From assembly GCA_016718845.1 (NCBI GenBank), contig JADKCK010000007.1, positions 1 to 64,000 on the forward strand: a stretch of DNA of 64,000 bases, in the 5' to 3' direction. This document shows positions 17,084-26,296 of the stretch, piece by piece; positions within the stretch are counted from its first letter, which is position 1; each line of letters starts with the position of its first letter. The notes below the pieces were generated by a model. The model searched no databases. It worked only from the letters and a program-made list of their open reading frames with translations, and had not been told where the DNA came from. The stretch comes from Sphingobacteriales bacterium. Its GTDB lineage: Bacteria; Bacteroidota; Bacteroidia; Chitinophagales; UBA2359. The position numbers and the translations under genes are program-made.

Positions 17084-19057
17084 TTATTTATATAAGCTAC
17101 GCAACACTGGTTCGTTTACTTTTACTGGATATTTGGTGCGCAACTCGGTAATCCATTGTTTTTCGAGTTCGGTTTGGTAGTCGGCAATTACATAACCGCG
17201 GGCTTCGTCTAAACGTTTGGGCATAGGTGCCATTACGCGGTGTATTTTTACCAATGTTACAGTGCCGTCGGCGTTGGTAATGGGGGTGGCAATACCTTCT
17301 TTCCAAGTTACTTTGTCAATAATTGGGTTCGAGCCTTTTTCGTACATGCCCGTTTCGATGGTGTTGTCTTTGTTTTTGGCGTTTGCTTTTAGCTTTTGTA
17401 CACCAGCCACATCTAGCTTTTTAAGTTGTTTTTGCATGCCTTTTAGGTCGGCGGCTTTTACGGTAACAATACTTGCCTCTACACGTTGTGGGTGCATAAA
17501 TTTAGTTTTTACGGTTTCGTAAAACGCTTTTAAGCCAAGGGTATCTTGCATGGCTTTGTTCCAAACTTTGGTGCCCATTAGTTCGTATAGCAAATTACCG
17601 TCTCTAAACTCTTGCATTAATTGTGCAAACTCGGGGTTTTTGGTTTCCAATTGGCTTTCTTCGGCTGTTTTAAGGCTTTCTTCTACAAACATGGCATACA
17701 GTTTATTAACGGTGCCATCGGGTGATGCGCTTTTTGCTCGTATTTGGTTTATTTCGCAATAGGTAGCAAAATCGCCAACGCTTACTATTTTTTTAGTTTT
17801 GTTGGGCATTGTTAGCTCAAACAAAGTTTTGGTGTTATTTTTTAGGTCGTCGGCTTTCCATTTACCTGTGTTAATGTCGGCGTTTACTTGTTTTACAAAC
17901 GCATCTTTGTTGGCGGTAGTTTCGGTAAAACTATAATCTTTTTTTAGTCTATTGATAAACAATACTGGCGAAACGCGTGAGCGGGTGTCGCGTTCAACAC
18001 GGCGGCGGATGTCGTTTTTCATGGCATCGTAGGTGCCAATAGGTTGTTTTGCCAACAATTTGATGATATGCCAACCAATTTTTGTTTGGATAGGTTTCGA
18101 TACATCGCCAATGTTGTTTAAGCCAAAGGCGGCATCTTCAAACTCGGTAAACATGCGTCCGCTGCCAAACATGGGCAATTCGCCACCTTTATTGGCTGTT
18201 TCTTTGTCCTCCGACGATGTTTTGGCAATACCTGCAAAGTCGGCACCAGGTTTGTTTATTTCGGCATACAAATTTTCGACGCGTTTTTTAGCATCGGCTT
18301 TTTTGTCGGCAGCATCTTTTTCGTTGCTTTTTACCAATATGTGGGCAACTTGTACTTTTCCGCGTGCAGGGCGCACATCAATCACTTTTACCAAATGGTA
18401 ACCAAATTTGGTGCGCACAGGTTTCGATACGCCACCTTTGGGGGTGTTGTAGGCGGCGTTCTCGAACGGATAAACGGTTTGAAAAGCCGTTATGTAACCC
18501 AAATCACCGTTGTTTTCTATCACCGAGGGGTCTTGCGAATTTTTCTTTGCCAAGTCGGTAAAATCGGCTTTGTTTTTGGTAATTTGGTTGTACAACTCCA
18601 TTGCCTTATTATAAGCAACTAGGGTGTCGGTTGGTGCTGCTTCTTCGGCGGCATTAATCAAAATGTGTTGCACCCTAATTTCTTTACCAAGGCGCTCGTA
18701 ACCTTCTTTAATTAAACCTTCGGTAATTTCTTTGTCTTGCAAAAAGCTTTGTGCCAATTGCTTTCGATACTGGTCCATTTGCGTTCTGATACTTTCGCTG
18801 GTATCAAGCTTCATGGCTTCGGCTTCTTTTACTTTTAACTTAAAGTTGGTGTAAAGATTTAGATACTCATCAACCGATTTTTGTGAATACTGTGCCGAGT
18901 CGTTGGCGTTGTGTTTTTCGTACACGCGCACAAACTCCGATTTGTTAACGGCATCGTTGCCGTAGTTAAACAAAACAGGGTCGGTGGCAGAATTTTGGGC
19001 AAAACTATTAAGTGCAAAGGCACTTGCACCCAACAAAGCAATGATTTTTGTGGTCAT
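17084..19057 (-). CDS. Periplasmic peptidylprolyl isomerase with two parvulin domains
   Basis: SurA/PpiD-type chaperone folding outer-membrane proteins. Start placed at 19057: MTTKIIALLGASAFALNSFAQ is a clean signal peptide. The ATG at 19096 would add 13 residues and lies very close to where transcription should begin after the TAATTTTG box at 19107-19114. Two parvulin domains are visible: IRVQHILI...NNGDLGYITA and VQVAHILVKS...KGGELPMFGSGRM. A long C-terminal region follows with no strong motif. It is divergent from the second PPIase gene at 19460, which suggests a shared envelope-folding function. Confidence 0.92.
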   Translation of the reverse strand: MTTKIIALLGASAFALNSFAQNSATDPVLFNYGNDAVNKSEFVRVYEKHNANDSAQYSQKSVDEYLNLYTNFKLKVKEAEAMKLDTSESIRTQMDQYRKQLAQSFLQDKEITEGLIKEGYERLGKEIRVQHILINAAEEAAPTDTLVAYNKAMELYNQITKNKADFTDLAKKNSQDPSVIENNGDLGYITAFQTVYPFENAAYNTPKGGVSKPVRTKFGYHLVKVIDVRPARGKVQVAHILVKSNEKDAADKKADAKKRVENLYAEINKPGADFAGIAKTSSEDKETANKGGELPMFGSGRMFTEFEDAAFGLNNIGDVSKPIQTKIGWHIIKLLAKQPIGTYDAMKNDIRRRVERDTRSRVSPVLFINRLKKDYSFTETTANKDAFVKQVNADINTGKWKADDLKNNTKTLFELTMPNKTKKIVSVGDFATYCEINQIRAKSASPDGTVNKLYAMFVEESLKTAEESQLETKNPEFAQLMQEFRDGNLLYELMGTKVWNKAMQDTLGLKAFYETVKTKFMHPQRVEASIVTVKAADLKGMQKQLKKLDVAGVQKLKANAKNKDNTIETGMYEKGSNPIIDKVTWKEGIATPITNADGTVTLVKIHRVMAPMPKRLDEARGYVIADYQTELEKQWITELRTKYPVKVNEPVLRSLYK

Positions 19058-19459
19058 ATTTTGAAAAAAAATTTTTATAGAATCAGAATTTGGCATTTTG
19101 AAGATGCAAAATTAGTTATTTACAAGTTTACTTGTTTGGCTATTCACAAACTTTAACTAAAAAGTGTGTTTTATGTGCTATAAAAAGCCATTTTTAGCCA
19201 CATTGTATAACTTATTGATGTACAAACGTGCAATATTCGTACCTTTGTGGCGTTAATTTACCCAAAGGTATCAAACAACAATAGCGTTAAAAATCTATTT
19301 ATTTAGATAAGCAGCCATTTGGCGTTTTTTTGCGTTAAGCTATATGGTGTTATTTAAGATGTTGTTGCATTTGGTTTCGATAAGCAAATCCAAAACCTAA
19401 AAAAGCATCTATCCTTAAAATACAAATTGACAGTAAAATATTTTTAACAAAAAATAAAA
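19058..19459. other. Divergent promoter region of the two PPIase genes
   Basis: Contains the minus-strand TAATTTTG at 19107-19114 and the plus-strand TACCTTTG at 19240-19247. The remainder is a long AT-rich leader for the plus gene with no hairpin of note. Confidence 0.6.
19240..19247 (+). promoter_or_regulatory. Promoter -7 box for the SurA-like gene
   Basis: TACCTTTG matches TAnnTTTG; a TTG at 19215-19217 could serve as the -33 element with a 22-bp spacer. The predicted leader is about 205 nt. Confidence 0.5.
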
Positions 19460-20821
19460 ATGCGTAATAATTTATTTCAATTAATAACTATCTGTTTTTT
19501 AGCAATAGTTACAACTAATACTTTTGCCCAAAACCAAAAAACAATAGACCAAATAGTGGCTGTTGTGGGTAATAAAATTGTATTAGCCTCTGATGTAGAA
19601 GTGCAATATCTGCAAGGTAAAGCACAAGGCATAACCGACGACGACGGAACCCTTCGTTGCCAAATTATGGAGCAACTGCTGTTCGAAAGACTGTTAAATA
19701 CCCGCGCCGAAATAGATAGTATTGAGGTATCGGAAGATGAAGTTAACAGCGAAATTGACGGACGTGTAAACTATTTCTTGGGTTTGTTTAGCGGCGATGT
19801 CCAAAAAATGGAGGATTATTACGGCAAATCGTTGGTAGAAATTAAAGAACAATTTAGAGACGATGTGCGCAGCCAATTGCTTATTAGGCGTATGCAAGCC
19901 AAAGTAGTAGGCACACAAAAGGCATCGCCTGCCGAGGTACGAGCCTATTTTAACAACATACCCAAAGACAGTTTGCCTTATCTAAATGCCGAAGTAGAAT
20001 TGGGCGAAGTAGTTTTTAAACCCCAAATGTCGAAAACAACCAAAGAGGCAACCATACAAAAACTGCTCGATGTTAAAAAACAAATTGAAGCAGGTGGGGA
20101 CTTTGCCAAATTAGCCACTAAATACTCCGAAGACGCTGGTTCGGCGGTTAATGGCGGCGATTTAGGCTTTGTTGGACGAGGGCAGTTTGTGCCCGAATTT
20201 GAAGGAGCCGCTTTTAAACTAAAACCCAACGAATTGTCCGACATAGTGGAGTCGCCGTTTGGGTTTCACCTCATTCAACTCATCGAACGACGAGGCGATA
20301 AAATACACGCCCGCCATATTTTAATAAAACCCGAAATTGGCTACGCCGAAATGGACGTTGCCAAAAACCGAGCCGATAGCATACGCCAAGTATTTTTGAC
20401 AGATACACTTACTTTTCAGGAGTTGGTAGAGAAATACTCGGAAAACGACGAAAGTAAAAAACGCGGTGGAAACGTATACAACCCCAAAGACAACACCACC
20501 ACCTTTGAAATAGGCGAACTTGACCCTACTACTTACTTTGCTGTTGATAACGTAGCCATAGGCGAACTATCAAAACCCGTAGAAACCACCGAAAAAGATG
20601 GCAGCAAAACCTATCGCCTTCTTTATGTGTTTAATCGTACAAAACCACACAAAGCTAACCTTACCGACGACTATACCCGATTTGCCAACGTAGTAGAAAA
20701 TCAAAAACAACAAGAATCGTTGAAAAAATGGGCAACTAAATACATACCCGAAACCTACATAAAAATAGACGACAACTACAAAAACTGCGAACAAATGGAG
20801 AAATGGCAAAACAAAAACTAA
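19460..20821 (+). CDS. surA: SurA-like periplasmic peptidylprolyl isomerase
   Basis: 453 residues with a signal peptide ending TTNTFAQ. The N-terminal SurA-type core begins IDQIVAVVGNKIVLASDVE, as in SurA. Two parvulin domains follow: VELGEVVFKP...SAVNGGDLGFVGRGQFVPEFE (about 175-275) and IHARHILIKPE...KKRGGNVYNP (about 285-375). Known role of the family: escorting unfolded porins and other outer-membrane proteins across the periplasm. The gene symbol is by similarity of architecture; the divergent neighbour is a second enzyme of the same class. Confidence 0.9.
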   Translation: MRNNLFQLITICFLAIVTTNTFAQNQKTIDQIVAVVGNKIVLASDVEVQYLQGKAQGITDDDGTLRCQIMEQLLFERLLNTRAEIDSIEVSEDEVNSEIDGRVNYFLGLFSGDVQKMEDYYGKSLVEIKEQFRDDVRSQLLIRRMQAKVVGTQKASPAEVRAYFNNIPKDSLPYLNAEVELGEVVFKPQMSKTTKEATIQKLLDVKKQIEAGGDFAKLATKYSEDAGSAVNGGDLGFVGRGQFVPEFEGAAFKLKPNELSDIVESPFGFHLIQLIERRGDKIHARHILIKPEIGYAEMDVAKNRADSIRQVFLTDTLTFQELVEKYSENDESKKRGGNVYNPKDNTTTFEIGELDPTTYFAVDNVAIGELSKPVETTEKDGSKTYRLLYVFNRTKPHKANLTDDYTRFANVVENQKQQESLKKWATKYIPETYIKIDDNYKNCEQMEKWQNKN

Positions 20822-20847
20822 TGCCTATCGACCATTAAAATAACCAA

Positions 20848-20885
20848 CACAACGCACCTAAGCCCCATAGCTTAGGTGCGTTGTG
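20848..20885. terminator. Perfect 15-bp stem hairpin after the SurA-like gene
   Basis: CACAACGCACCTAAG pairs exactly with CTTAGGTGCGTTGTG around an 8-nt loop. There is no T-run directly after it, so it may stabilise the 3' end or act with a factor rather than as a simple intrinsic terminator. Confidence 0.7.
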
Positions 20886-21053
20886 CGTAGTATTTGGCTA
20901 ATGTTACGCTTGTTGCTTGTGTCACACAAACAACAACTACCTACACAATTTGTTGTAGTAAACAAACAAATTAACCTCTCTTGTTATTTCCATGCCGACT
21001 TAAATAAATAGCCATCATCTACTTCATATCAATTATTTAAACAAATAAAACTA

Positions 21054-21140
21054 CCCCGCTTGACGCGGAATCGGTTTTTTTTTTGGGGGTGATTATTGGC
21101 TTACCCTATTTGCACGGCATCAGGCACCCCCAAAGCAAAG
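21054..21140 (+). repeat. Two-hairpin dispersed repeat, copy C (subtype 1)
   Basis: Begins CCCCGCTTGACGCGGAATC, then a 10-T run and GGGGGTGATTATTGG, middle CTTACCCTATTTGCAC, ends GCACCCCCAAAGCA. Plus orientation, in the gap between the SurA-like gene and atpD. Confidence 0.9.
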
Positions 21141-21392
21141 TAAGCACAAAAATCCAATCATAACTTTTTTCATATCTATATCAAATTTCAGACAACCATT
21201 ATCCTGTATTTTTTGTTTAGATTTAGGTTTAAAATCAACACATGTATAATTGCTTTTCTAAAACTCATATCCTTGTGTGCGCAATATCAGCAAATAAATA
21301 ACTACAACATTGTTTTATTTTTCGCAAAATTAGGATATTTTACCCCAAAAGCCAAAATGCTTTTGTATAAAGGCAAAATATTTTTTGGATTG

Positions 21393-21423
21393 TTGCATAA
21401 TGGCAAAATAAGTCGTACCTTTG
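21393..21423 (+). promoter_or_regulatory. atpD promoter
   Basis: TTG (21393-21395), a 20-bp spacer and TACCTTTG (21416-21423) fit the Bacteroidota promoter well, giving a leader of roughly 40 nt before the ATG at 21470. Confidence 0.6.
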
Positions 21424-21469
21424 CGGCAAGAATCAAAGAATTGTAATTTTAATAAATCTATTGGCTCAA

Positions 21470-22978
21470 ATGGCTAACGTAGGTAAAATTAAGCAAATTA
21501 TCGGTGCGGTTATAGATGTAGCATTTCCTCATGGACATCTGCCCGAAATTTATAATGCACTAGAAGTAACACGTGAAGATGGCTCTATGTTGTTGTTGGA
21601 ATGCCAGCAACACTTGGGCGAGGACGGTGTGCGTACAGTAGCAATGGACTCAACCGACGGCTTAGTGCGCGGTATGGATGTAACAGATAGAGGCGAGTTT
21701 ATCAAAATGCCCATTGGCGAAGAAATTCGTGGTCGTTTGTTCAACGTTATTGGCGAAACAATTGATGGTTTACCCCCAATTAAAGCTAACAAACGCTCGG
21801 CTATTCACCGTCAACCACCCTTGTACGAAGACCTTTCGACCGAGGCAGAACCACTTTATACGGGTATCAAAGTAATTGACTTACTTTGTCCTTACCTTAA
21901 AGGTGGCAAAATTGGTTTGTTTGGTGGTGCAGGTGTAGGCAAAACGGTGTTAATCATGGAGCTTATCAACAACATTGCAAAGGCATACAATGGTCTTTCG
22001 GTGTTTGCTGGTGTAGGCGAGCGTACCCGCGAAGGTAACGACTTGTTGCGCGAAATGGTTGAATCGAAAGTAATTCGCTATGGCGATTCTTTCCTCGAAA
22101 ACCTCGAAAAAAACCACGCTTGGGATTTATCAAAAGTAAATAACAGCGAAGTATCTCAATCGTTTTGTACCATGGTTTTTGGTCAAATGAACGAACCACC
22201 AGGTGCTCGCGCTCGTGTGGCTTTGTCGGGTTTGACGGTAGCCGAGTACTTCCGCGATGGCGAAGAAGGCTCCTCAAAAGGTCGTGACATTTTGTTTTTC
22301 GTTGACAACATCTTCCGTTTTACACAGGCAGGCTCCGAGGTATCGGCTTTGTTAGGTCGTATGCCATCGGCGGTAGGTTATCAGCCTACATTAGCCACCG
22401 AAATGGGTTTGATGCAAGAACGTATCACTTCTACCAAACGCGGCTCTATTACATCGGTGCAAGCCGTATATGTGCCTGCGGATGACCTTACCGACCCCGC
22501 TCCGGCAACTACCTTTGCCCACTTAGATGCAACAACAGTACTTAACCGTAAAATTGCCTCTTTGGGTATCTATCCTGCCGTTGACCCACTTGATAGTACT
22601 TCGCGTATCCTTAACCCGCTTATTATCGGTAACGAACAATACGACACCGCTCAACGTGTGAAAGGTATTTTGCAACGCTACAAAGAATTGCAAGATATTA
22701 TCGCCATCTTGGGTATGGACGAATTGAGCGACGACGACAAATTAATTGTATCGCGAGCACGTCGTGTACAACGTTTCTTGTCGCAGCCTTTCCACGTAGC
22801 CGAGCAATTTACAGGTACACCAGGTGTGTTGGTTAGCATCGAAGAAACCATACGTGGCTTTAACATGATTATGGACGGCGAAGTTGACGACTATCCCGAA
22901 AACGCCTTTAACCTTGTAGGCACTATTGATGATGCCATAGAAAAAGGTAAAAAAATATTGGCAGAAGCAGGAAACTAA
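21470..22978 (+). CDS. atpD: F1F0 ATP synthase subunit beta
   Basis: Catalytic beta subunit of the F1 sector. The start is set at the ATG at 21470 (MANVGKIKQIIGAVIDVAF), not the in-frame TTG nine bases earlier. Walker A GGAGVGKTVLIME is near residue 153, with GERTREGND, the Walker B region ILFFVDNIFRF and the ALLGRMPSAVGYQPTL signature. Length (502) is normal. Only atpD and atpC are here; the other subunits must be encoded elsewhere, a split common in Bacteroidota. Confidence 0.98.
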   Translation: MANVGKIKQIIGAVIDVAFPHGHLPEIYNALEVTREDGSMLLLECQQHLGEDGVRTVAMDSTDGLVRGMDVTDRGEFIKMPIGEEIRGRLFNVIGETIDGLPPIKANKRSAIHRQPPLYEDLSTEAEPLYTGIKVIDLLCPYLKGGKIGLFGGAGVGKTVLIMELINNIAKAYNGLSVFAGVGERTREGNDLLREMVESKVIRYGDSFLENLEKNHAWDLSKVNNSEVSQSFCTMVFGQMNEPPGARARVALSGLTVAEYFRDGEEGSSKGRDILFFVDNIFRFTQAGSEVSALLGRMPSAVGYQPTLATEMGLMQERITSTKRGSITSVQAVYVPADDLTDPAPATTFAHLDATTVLNRKIASLGIYPAVDPLDSTSRILNPLIIGNEQYDTAQRVKGILQRYKELQDIIAILGMDELSDDDKLIVSRARRVQRFLSQPFHVAEQFTGTPGVLVSIEETIRGFNMIMDGEVDDYPENAFNLVGTIDDAIEKGKKILAEAGN

Positions 22979-23000
22979 TCTACGCCAAACTATATTTTAA

Positions 23001-23043
23001 TTTAGCTATTAAATACACCTAATAAGCGTATTTAATAGCTAAA
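23001..23043 (+). promoter_or_regulatory. Hairpin in the atpD-atpC gap
   Basis: TTTAGCTATTAAATAC pairs exactly with GTATTTAATAGCTAAA around an 11-nt loop, 22 bp after the atpD stop. AT-rich and without a U-run, so more likely an RNA-stability or processing element, or a partial terminator setting the beta:epsilon ratio, than a strong stop. Confidence 0.5.
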
Positions 23044-23266
23044 TTTATGATTTTTAAGTAAATAAATGATTAAATATTAATACCCCAAATATACCTGCGG
23101 TTAATATTTTAATTGTTTTATAAAAAATATCTTACAAATTTATTTACTTAACCATTAAATCACAATTATTTAGTTAATAACTTACATTGACAATTGCTTA
23201 TTTATATAGCTATGAGTTAGTGTTTTATATGTAAGTTAAAAGCTACTATAAATTATACCATTTTTT

Positions 23267-23512
23267 ATGAACATTGAGTTAATTACCCCCGACCGTAAAG
23301 TATTTGCGGGCGAAGCCGACCGCGTAAAAATGCCGGGTATAGATGGTTTGTTTGAGGTATTGAACAATCACGCCCCGATGATTGCTGCACTAAAAGCAGG
23401 CGAGGTAAAAATAACCGGTAAAGATGGTGTTAAACTATTTAATATCATTGGTGGCTTTGCCGAAATATTAAGCAATAATGTAGTGATATTGGCAGAAGGC
23501 ATAAAAGCTTAA
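23267..23512 (+). CDS. atpC: F1F0 ATP synthase subunit epsilon (short form)
   Basis: 81 residues: the N-terminal beta-sandwich of epsilon (MNIELITPDRKVFAGEAD, LFEVLNNHAPMIAALKAG, IGGFAEILSNNVVILAEG) is complete, but the C-terminal two-helix inhibitory domain of longer homologues (~135 residues) is absent. Short epsilons are usual in Bacteroidota. It lies 288 bp after atpD, much further than in most operons, and is followed by a strong terminator. Confidence 0.95.
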   Translation: MNIELITPDRKVFAGEADRVKMPGIDGLFEVLNNHAPMIAALKAGEVKITGKDGVKLFNIIGGFAEILSNNVVILAEGIKA

Positions 23513-23539
23513 GCTACAAACAATACGCTTTATTGTTAT

Positions 23540-23587
23540 ACAAAACAGCTCGACTTATTCATTAATGAATGAGTCGAGCTGTTTTGT
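23540..23587. terminator. Terminator after atpC
   Basis: Arms of about 24 bp (ACAAAACAGCTCGACT...AGTCGAGCTGTTTTGT, inner ATTCATTAATGAAT) with one mismatch, 27 bp after the atpC stop. Confidence 0.85.
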
Positions 23588-23674
23588 GTTTTGTGGGCTG
23601 CCATTTATATATTTGCGTGCCTAAACCTGTAAGTTTGCGGGTAAGCATAAAAGGGCGTAGCAATGCGCTTACCA

Positions 23675-23756
23675 TGCTTTGGGGGTGGCAGCGGCTGTGC
23701 AAATAGGGTAAGCCAATCATCACCCCCAAAAAAGACATTTTCCGCGTCAAGCGGGG
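23675..23756 (-). repeat. Two-hairpin dispersed repeat, copy D (subtype 1)
   Basis: On the minus strand: CCCCGCTTGACGCGGAAAATG, T-run, GGGGGTGATGATTGG, CTTACCCTATTTGCAC, CCACCCCCAAAGCA. Sits between atpC and the DUF4293 gene. One frame through it reads MSFLGVMIGLPYLHS, repeated at 34353, which reflects the repeat and not a gene. Confidence 0.9.
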
Positions 23757-23807
23757 CTGTGCTTGCTTTGGGGTTTGGTGTTATTTAAATTTATTTGGCG
23801 GTACCAA

Positions 23808-24206
23808 TTACCTCAATCTGTCCATTGACCTAATAAGGCGCTCATCGGCACGGATACCACGTATGGCTAGCAAGGTAGCCATAAATGCTAAAACCGGGAA
23901 AAAGCTACCTACTTGTGGCATATCGGCACCTACTGCGGCGTAAGCAAAATAGGCAGCTGATACTTCTATTACCGCTAACAACGCCAATATTAACCTACAA
24001 AGGTTTAGTTGTAAGGTGCGGTTTTTAAATAACCCGATAGTAACCAAAGATGCAGCAGCTACTAAGGCACATAAAACAATAAGGACTATATAGTCGTTCA
24101 TCTCGAGGGTTTGTGTGCCACTTGTGTTGTATGGAAGTGGTGCCAAGCTAACGCCTGATAATAAGGCAGCTATAGCCAAATAAATAGTTTGTATGCGTTG
24201 CCACAT
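23808..24206 (-). CDS. DUF4293 family membrane protein
   Basis: 132 residues with four predicted membrane helices (about 5-22, 38-58, 68-88, 98-115). The opening MWQRIQTIYLAIAALLSG and closing RGIRADERLIRSMDRLR are characteristic of DUF4293, a family restricted to Bacteroidota. Function unknown. Monocistronic, downstream of cysS but separated from it by a terminator. Confidence 0.9.
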   Translation of the reverse strand: MWQRIQTIYLAIAALLSGVSLAPLPYNTSGTQTLEMNDYIVLIVLCALVAAASLVTIGLFKNRTLQLNLCRLILALLAVIEVSAAYFAYAAVGADMPQVGSFFPVLAFMATLLAIRGIRADERLIRSMDRLR

Positions 24207-24264
24207 ATTTATTAGTTGATTGTTTATGATTGATAATAAGGTGTGTGATTTTTATAACACGTAT

Positions 24265-24301
24265 AAAATGTGGCAGATTTAGGTAAAGTCTGCCACATTT
24301 T
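24265..24301. terminator. Terminator after cysS
   Basis: AAAATGTGGCAGA pairs exactly with TCTGCCACATTTT (11-nt loop), 35 bp past the cysS stop on the minus strand, with A/T-runs on both sides. Confidence 0.85.
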
Positions 24302-24335
24302 TTAAAAACAGCAGGCAGCAAATGCTATTGTTTGC

Positions 24336-25832
24336 TTAATCCACGCCCCATGTTGTGCCGTCTTTACCGTCTTTTACGGTAATTTTTAGGTCGTTTAGGC
24401 GGTCGCGTATAATGTCGCTGGTGAGCCAGTCTTTGCGGTTTCGGGCATCGGTGCGCATTTGCAAAACTAGTTGCATTAAGCCTTCGGTAATGCCGTTGTC
24501 GGCGGTTGTGGTTTCGTCGAGCAAGCCCAATACGTTGGTGATAAAGGAGGTAAATACGGTTATTAAGCGGTCGAAGGTGTCTTTGCTTAGGTCGTTGAGG
24601 TTGGCTTGTTTGTTGTGGTAGGCATTAATTTTGCTGCTTAGTTCAAACAAAACGGCAATGGTTTGTGGGGTGTTAAAGTCGTCGTTCATGCGTTCGTAGC
24701 ATTCGTCTAAGAGTTGCAAAACGGCTTTATCTTCGGTGTTGTTGCCTGCGGTTTGGTTGCCACTGTGTGTTAGTTGCAATAGGCTTTTGTGTGCATTCAT
24801 TAGGCGTTTATAGCCTTTTTCGGCGGCTTGCAGTGCCTCGTTCGAGAAGTCGATGGTGCTGCTATAGTGTGCCTGCAAGAAGAAGAAACGCACGGTCATG
24901 GGCGAGTAGGCTTGCTCTAATAAGGGGTGCGAGCCTGCAAAAAGTTCGTGTGGTAAAAAGGCGTTGTTGAGCGATTTGCTCATTTTGGTGCCATTTACGG
25001 TTAGCATATTGGTGTGCATCCAGTAGTTGGCTGGGGTGGTTTTGCAGCAAGCCATACTTTGTGCAATTTCGTTGGTGTGGTGGATGGGTACTAAATCCAT
25101 ACCGCCGCCGTGTATGTCGAAACGCTCGCCTAGGTATTTGCGGCTCATTGCCGAACACTCTAAGTGCCACCCCGGAAAACCCATGCCCCAAGGCGACTGC
25201 CATTGTTGTAGGTGTTCGGGGTTAGCTTTTTTCCACAAAGCAAAATCAAAGGCGCCGCGTTTGTCGCTTTGTCCGTCTAGTTCGCGGGTGTTGGTGTATA
25301 GGTCGTCGAGTTTTCTGCCGCTTAGTTGTCCGTAGTCGTACAGTTGGTTTAGTTTATCTACATCGCAATAGATGGTTCCGTTGGCTTCGTAGGCATAACC
25401 GTTTTGCAAAATTTGCTTGGTCATTTCTATTTGTTCAACGATATGCCCGGTGGCGGTTGGCTCTATGTTGGGTGTTAAGACATTAAATTGTTTCATTACA
25501 TCGCGGAAACCCATGGTGTATTTGTGTACAATTTCCATTGGTTCGAGTTGGTCAATTCGGGCTTTTTTCGATATTTTATCTTCGCCCTCGTCGCCGTCGT
25601 CGGTTAGGTGTCCGGCATCGGTAATGTTACGCACGTATCGCACTTTATAACCTAGGTGTATTAGGTAGCGATATATTACATCGAAGGATAAAAAAGTACG
25701 GCAATTACCCATGTGTACATCGTTGTATACGGTGGGTCCGCAAACGTATAAACCTACACGCCCTTCTTGTATGGGTACAAAAGTTTCTTTTTGGCGTGTT
25801 AGGGTATTGTATATTTTAAGAGAATTGGTCAT
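24336..25832 (-). CDS. cysS: Cysteinyl-tRNA synthetase
   Basis: Class I aminoacyl-tRNA synthetase charging tRNA-Cys, cytosolic. LYVCGPTVYNDVHMGNCRT carries the zinc-binding Cys and the HIGH motif (as HMGN, near residue 41). GWHLECSAMS supplies another zinc ligand, HHTNEIAQS the next, and KMSKS appears as NGTKMSKSLNN near 282. 498 residues is normal for the enzyme. Monocistronic. Confidence 0.98.
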   Translation of the reverse strand: MTNSLKIYNTLTRQKETFVPIQEGRVGLYVCGPTVYNDVHMGNCRTFLSFDVIYRYLIHLGYKVRYVRNITDAGHLTDDGDEGEDKISKKARIDQLEPMEIVHKYTMGFRDVMKQFNVLTPNIEPTATGHIVEQIEMTKQILQNGYAYEANGTIYCDVDKLNQLYDYGQLSGRKLDDLYTNTRELDGQSDKRGAFDFALWKKANPEHLQQWQSPWGMGFPGWHLECSAMSRKYLGERFDIHGGGMDLVPIHHTNEIAQSMACCKTTPANYWMHTNMLTVNGTKMSKSLNNAFLPHELFAGSHPLLEQAYSPMTVRFFFLQAHYSSTIDFSNEALQAAEKGYKRLMNAHKSLLQLTHSGNQTAGNNTEDKAVLQLLDECYERMNDDFNTPQTIAVLFELSSKINAYHNKQANLNDLSKDTFDRLITVFTSFITNVLGLLDETTTADNGITEGLMQLVLQMRTDARNRKDWLTSDIIRDRLNDLKITVKDGKDGTTWGVD

Positions 25833-26296
25833 GTTGATTGTTTAAAATTAAACCGAGTTGCCAATAAGTTAGGCTACCACCGTTTAGTTAAAATTAAAAA
25901 AAGCAAATCAAATCAAAACACAAAAGCAAACTAAACAAGGTTTGGTTTGTTTTGTGCAAATTGGTTGCAAAAATAAGAAAGTTTGGGTGATTTATCTGCA
26001 ATTATAGCCCAAAGCTACACTGCCACTACAAAAGTGGCAACAAATGGGGTGGATAATTATAACAACAAGCGGCGCTGCCCATGCCATATTGATGTTGTTG
26101 GGCAGCGGTGATACCTCCGTTTGGGTGCATGGTGAGAAGATTAAATGTGTGCTTGCACCTTGGTGCAATAATGGGGCAAAGATACTGCTATTTTATCAAT
26201 TTTACAAATCAAATGGCTTGATTGAGTATAATTATGTGGTAAGTAGCCCACATTGTAGGTAACACCTTAGCGATACTAAGGCAGATGGAGGGGCAA
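25833..26296. other. Intergenic region with three stable hairpins
   Basis: Between divergently placed sites upstream of cysS and the end of the DCC protein gene. A minus-strand TATTTTTG box (25968-25975) may drive cysS. Three hairpins lie close together: TGCCACT/AGTGGCA (26021-26039), CGCTGCCCA/TGGGCAGCG (26073-26107) and TTGCACC/GGTGCAA (26153-26168). A 72-residue ORF at 26044 overlaps them and is not credible. Could be an unrecognised structured RNA. Confidence 0.5.

Larger units (their letters stand above)
20886..21469. other. Intergenic region upstream of atpD
   Basis: Holds dispersed repeat copy C (21054-21140) and the atpD promoter box. A 77-residue ORF over 21213-21446 runs through the promoter and is not credible. 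Confidence 0.7.

Noticed and set aside
20886..21053. tRNA or other classic RNA gene in the larger gaps
   Set aside because: No cloverleaf with a T-loop GTTCRA and 3' acceptor pairing was found in any gap.
21213..21446. 77-residue ORF before atpD
   Set aside because: Contains the atpD promoter and has no family support.
23562..23750. 62-residue ORF reading MSFLGVMIGLPYLHS, with a similar one at 34192-34428
   Set aside because: The similarity comes from dispersed repeat copies D and E, and not from a protein family.
26044..26262. 72-residue ORF
   Set aside because: Overlies three hairpins; no homology or start signal.
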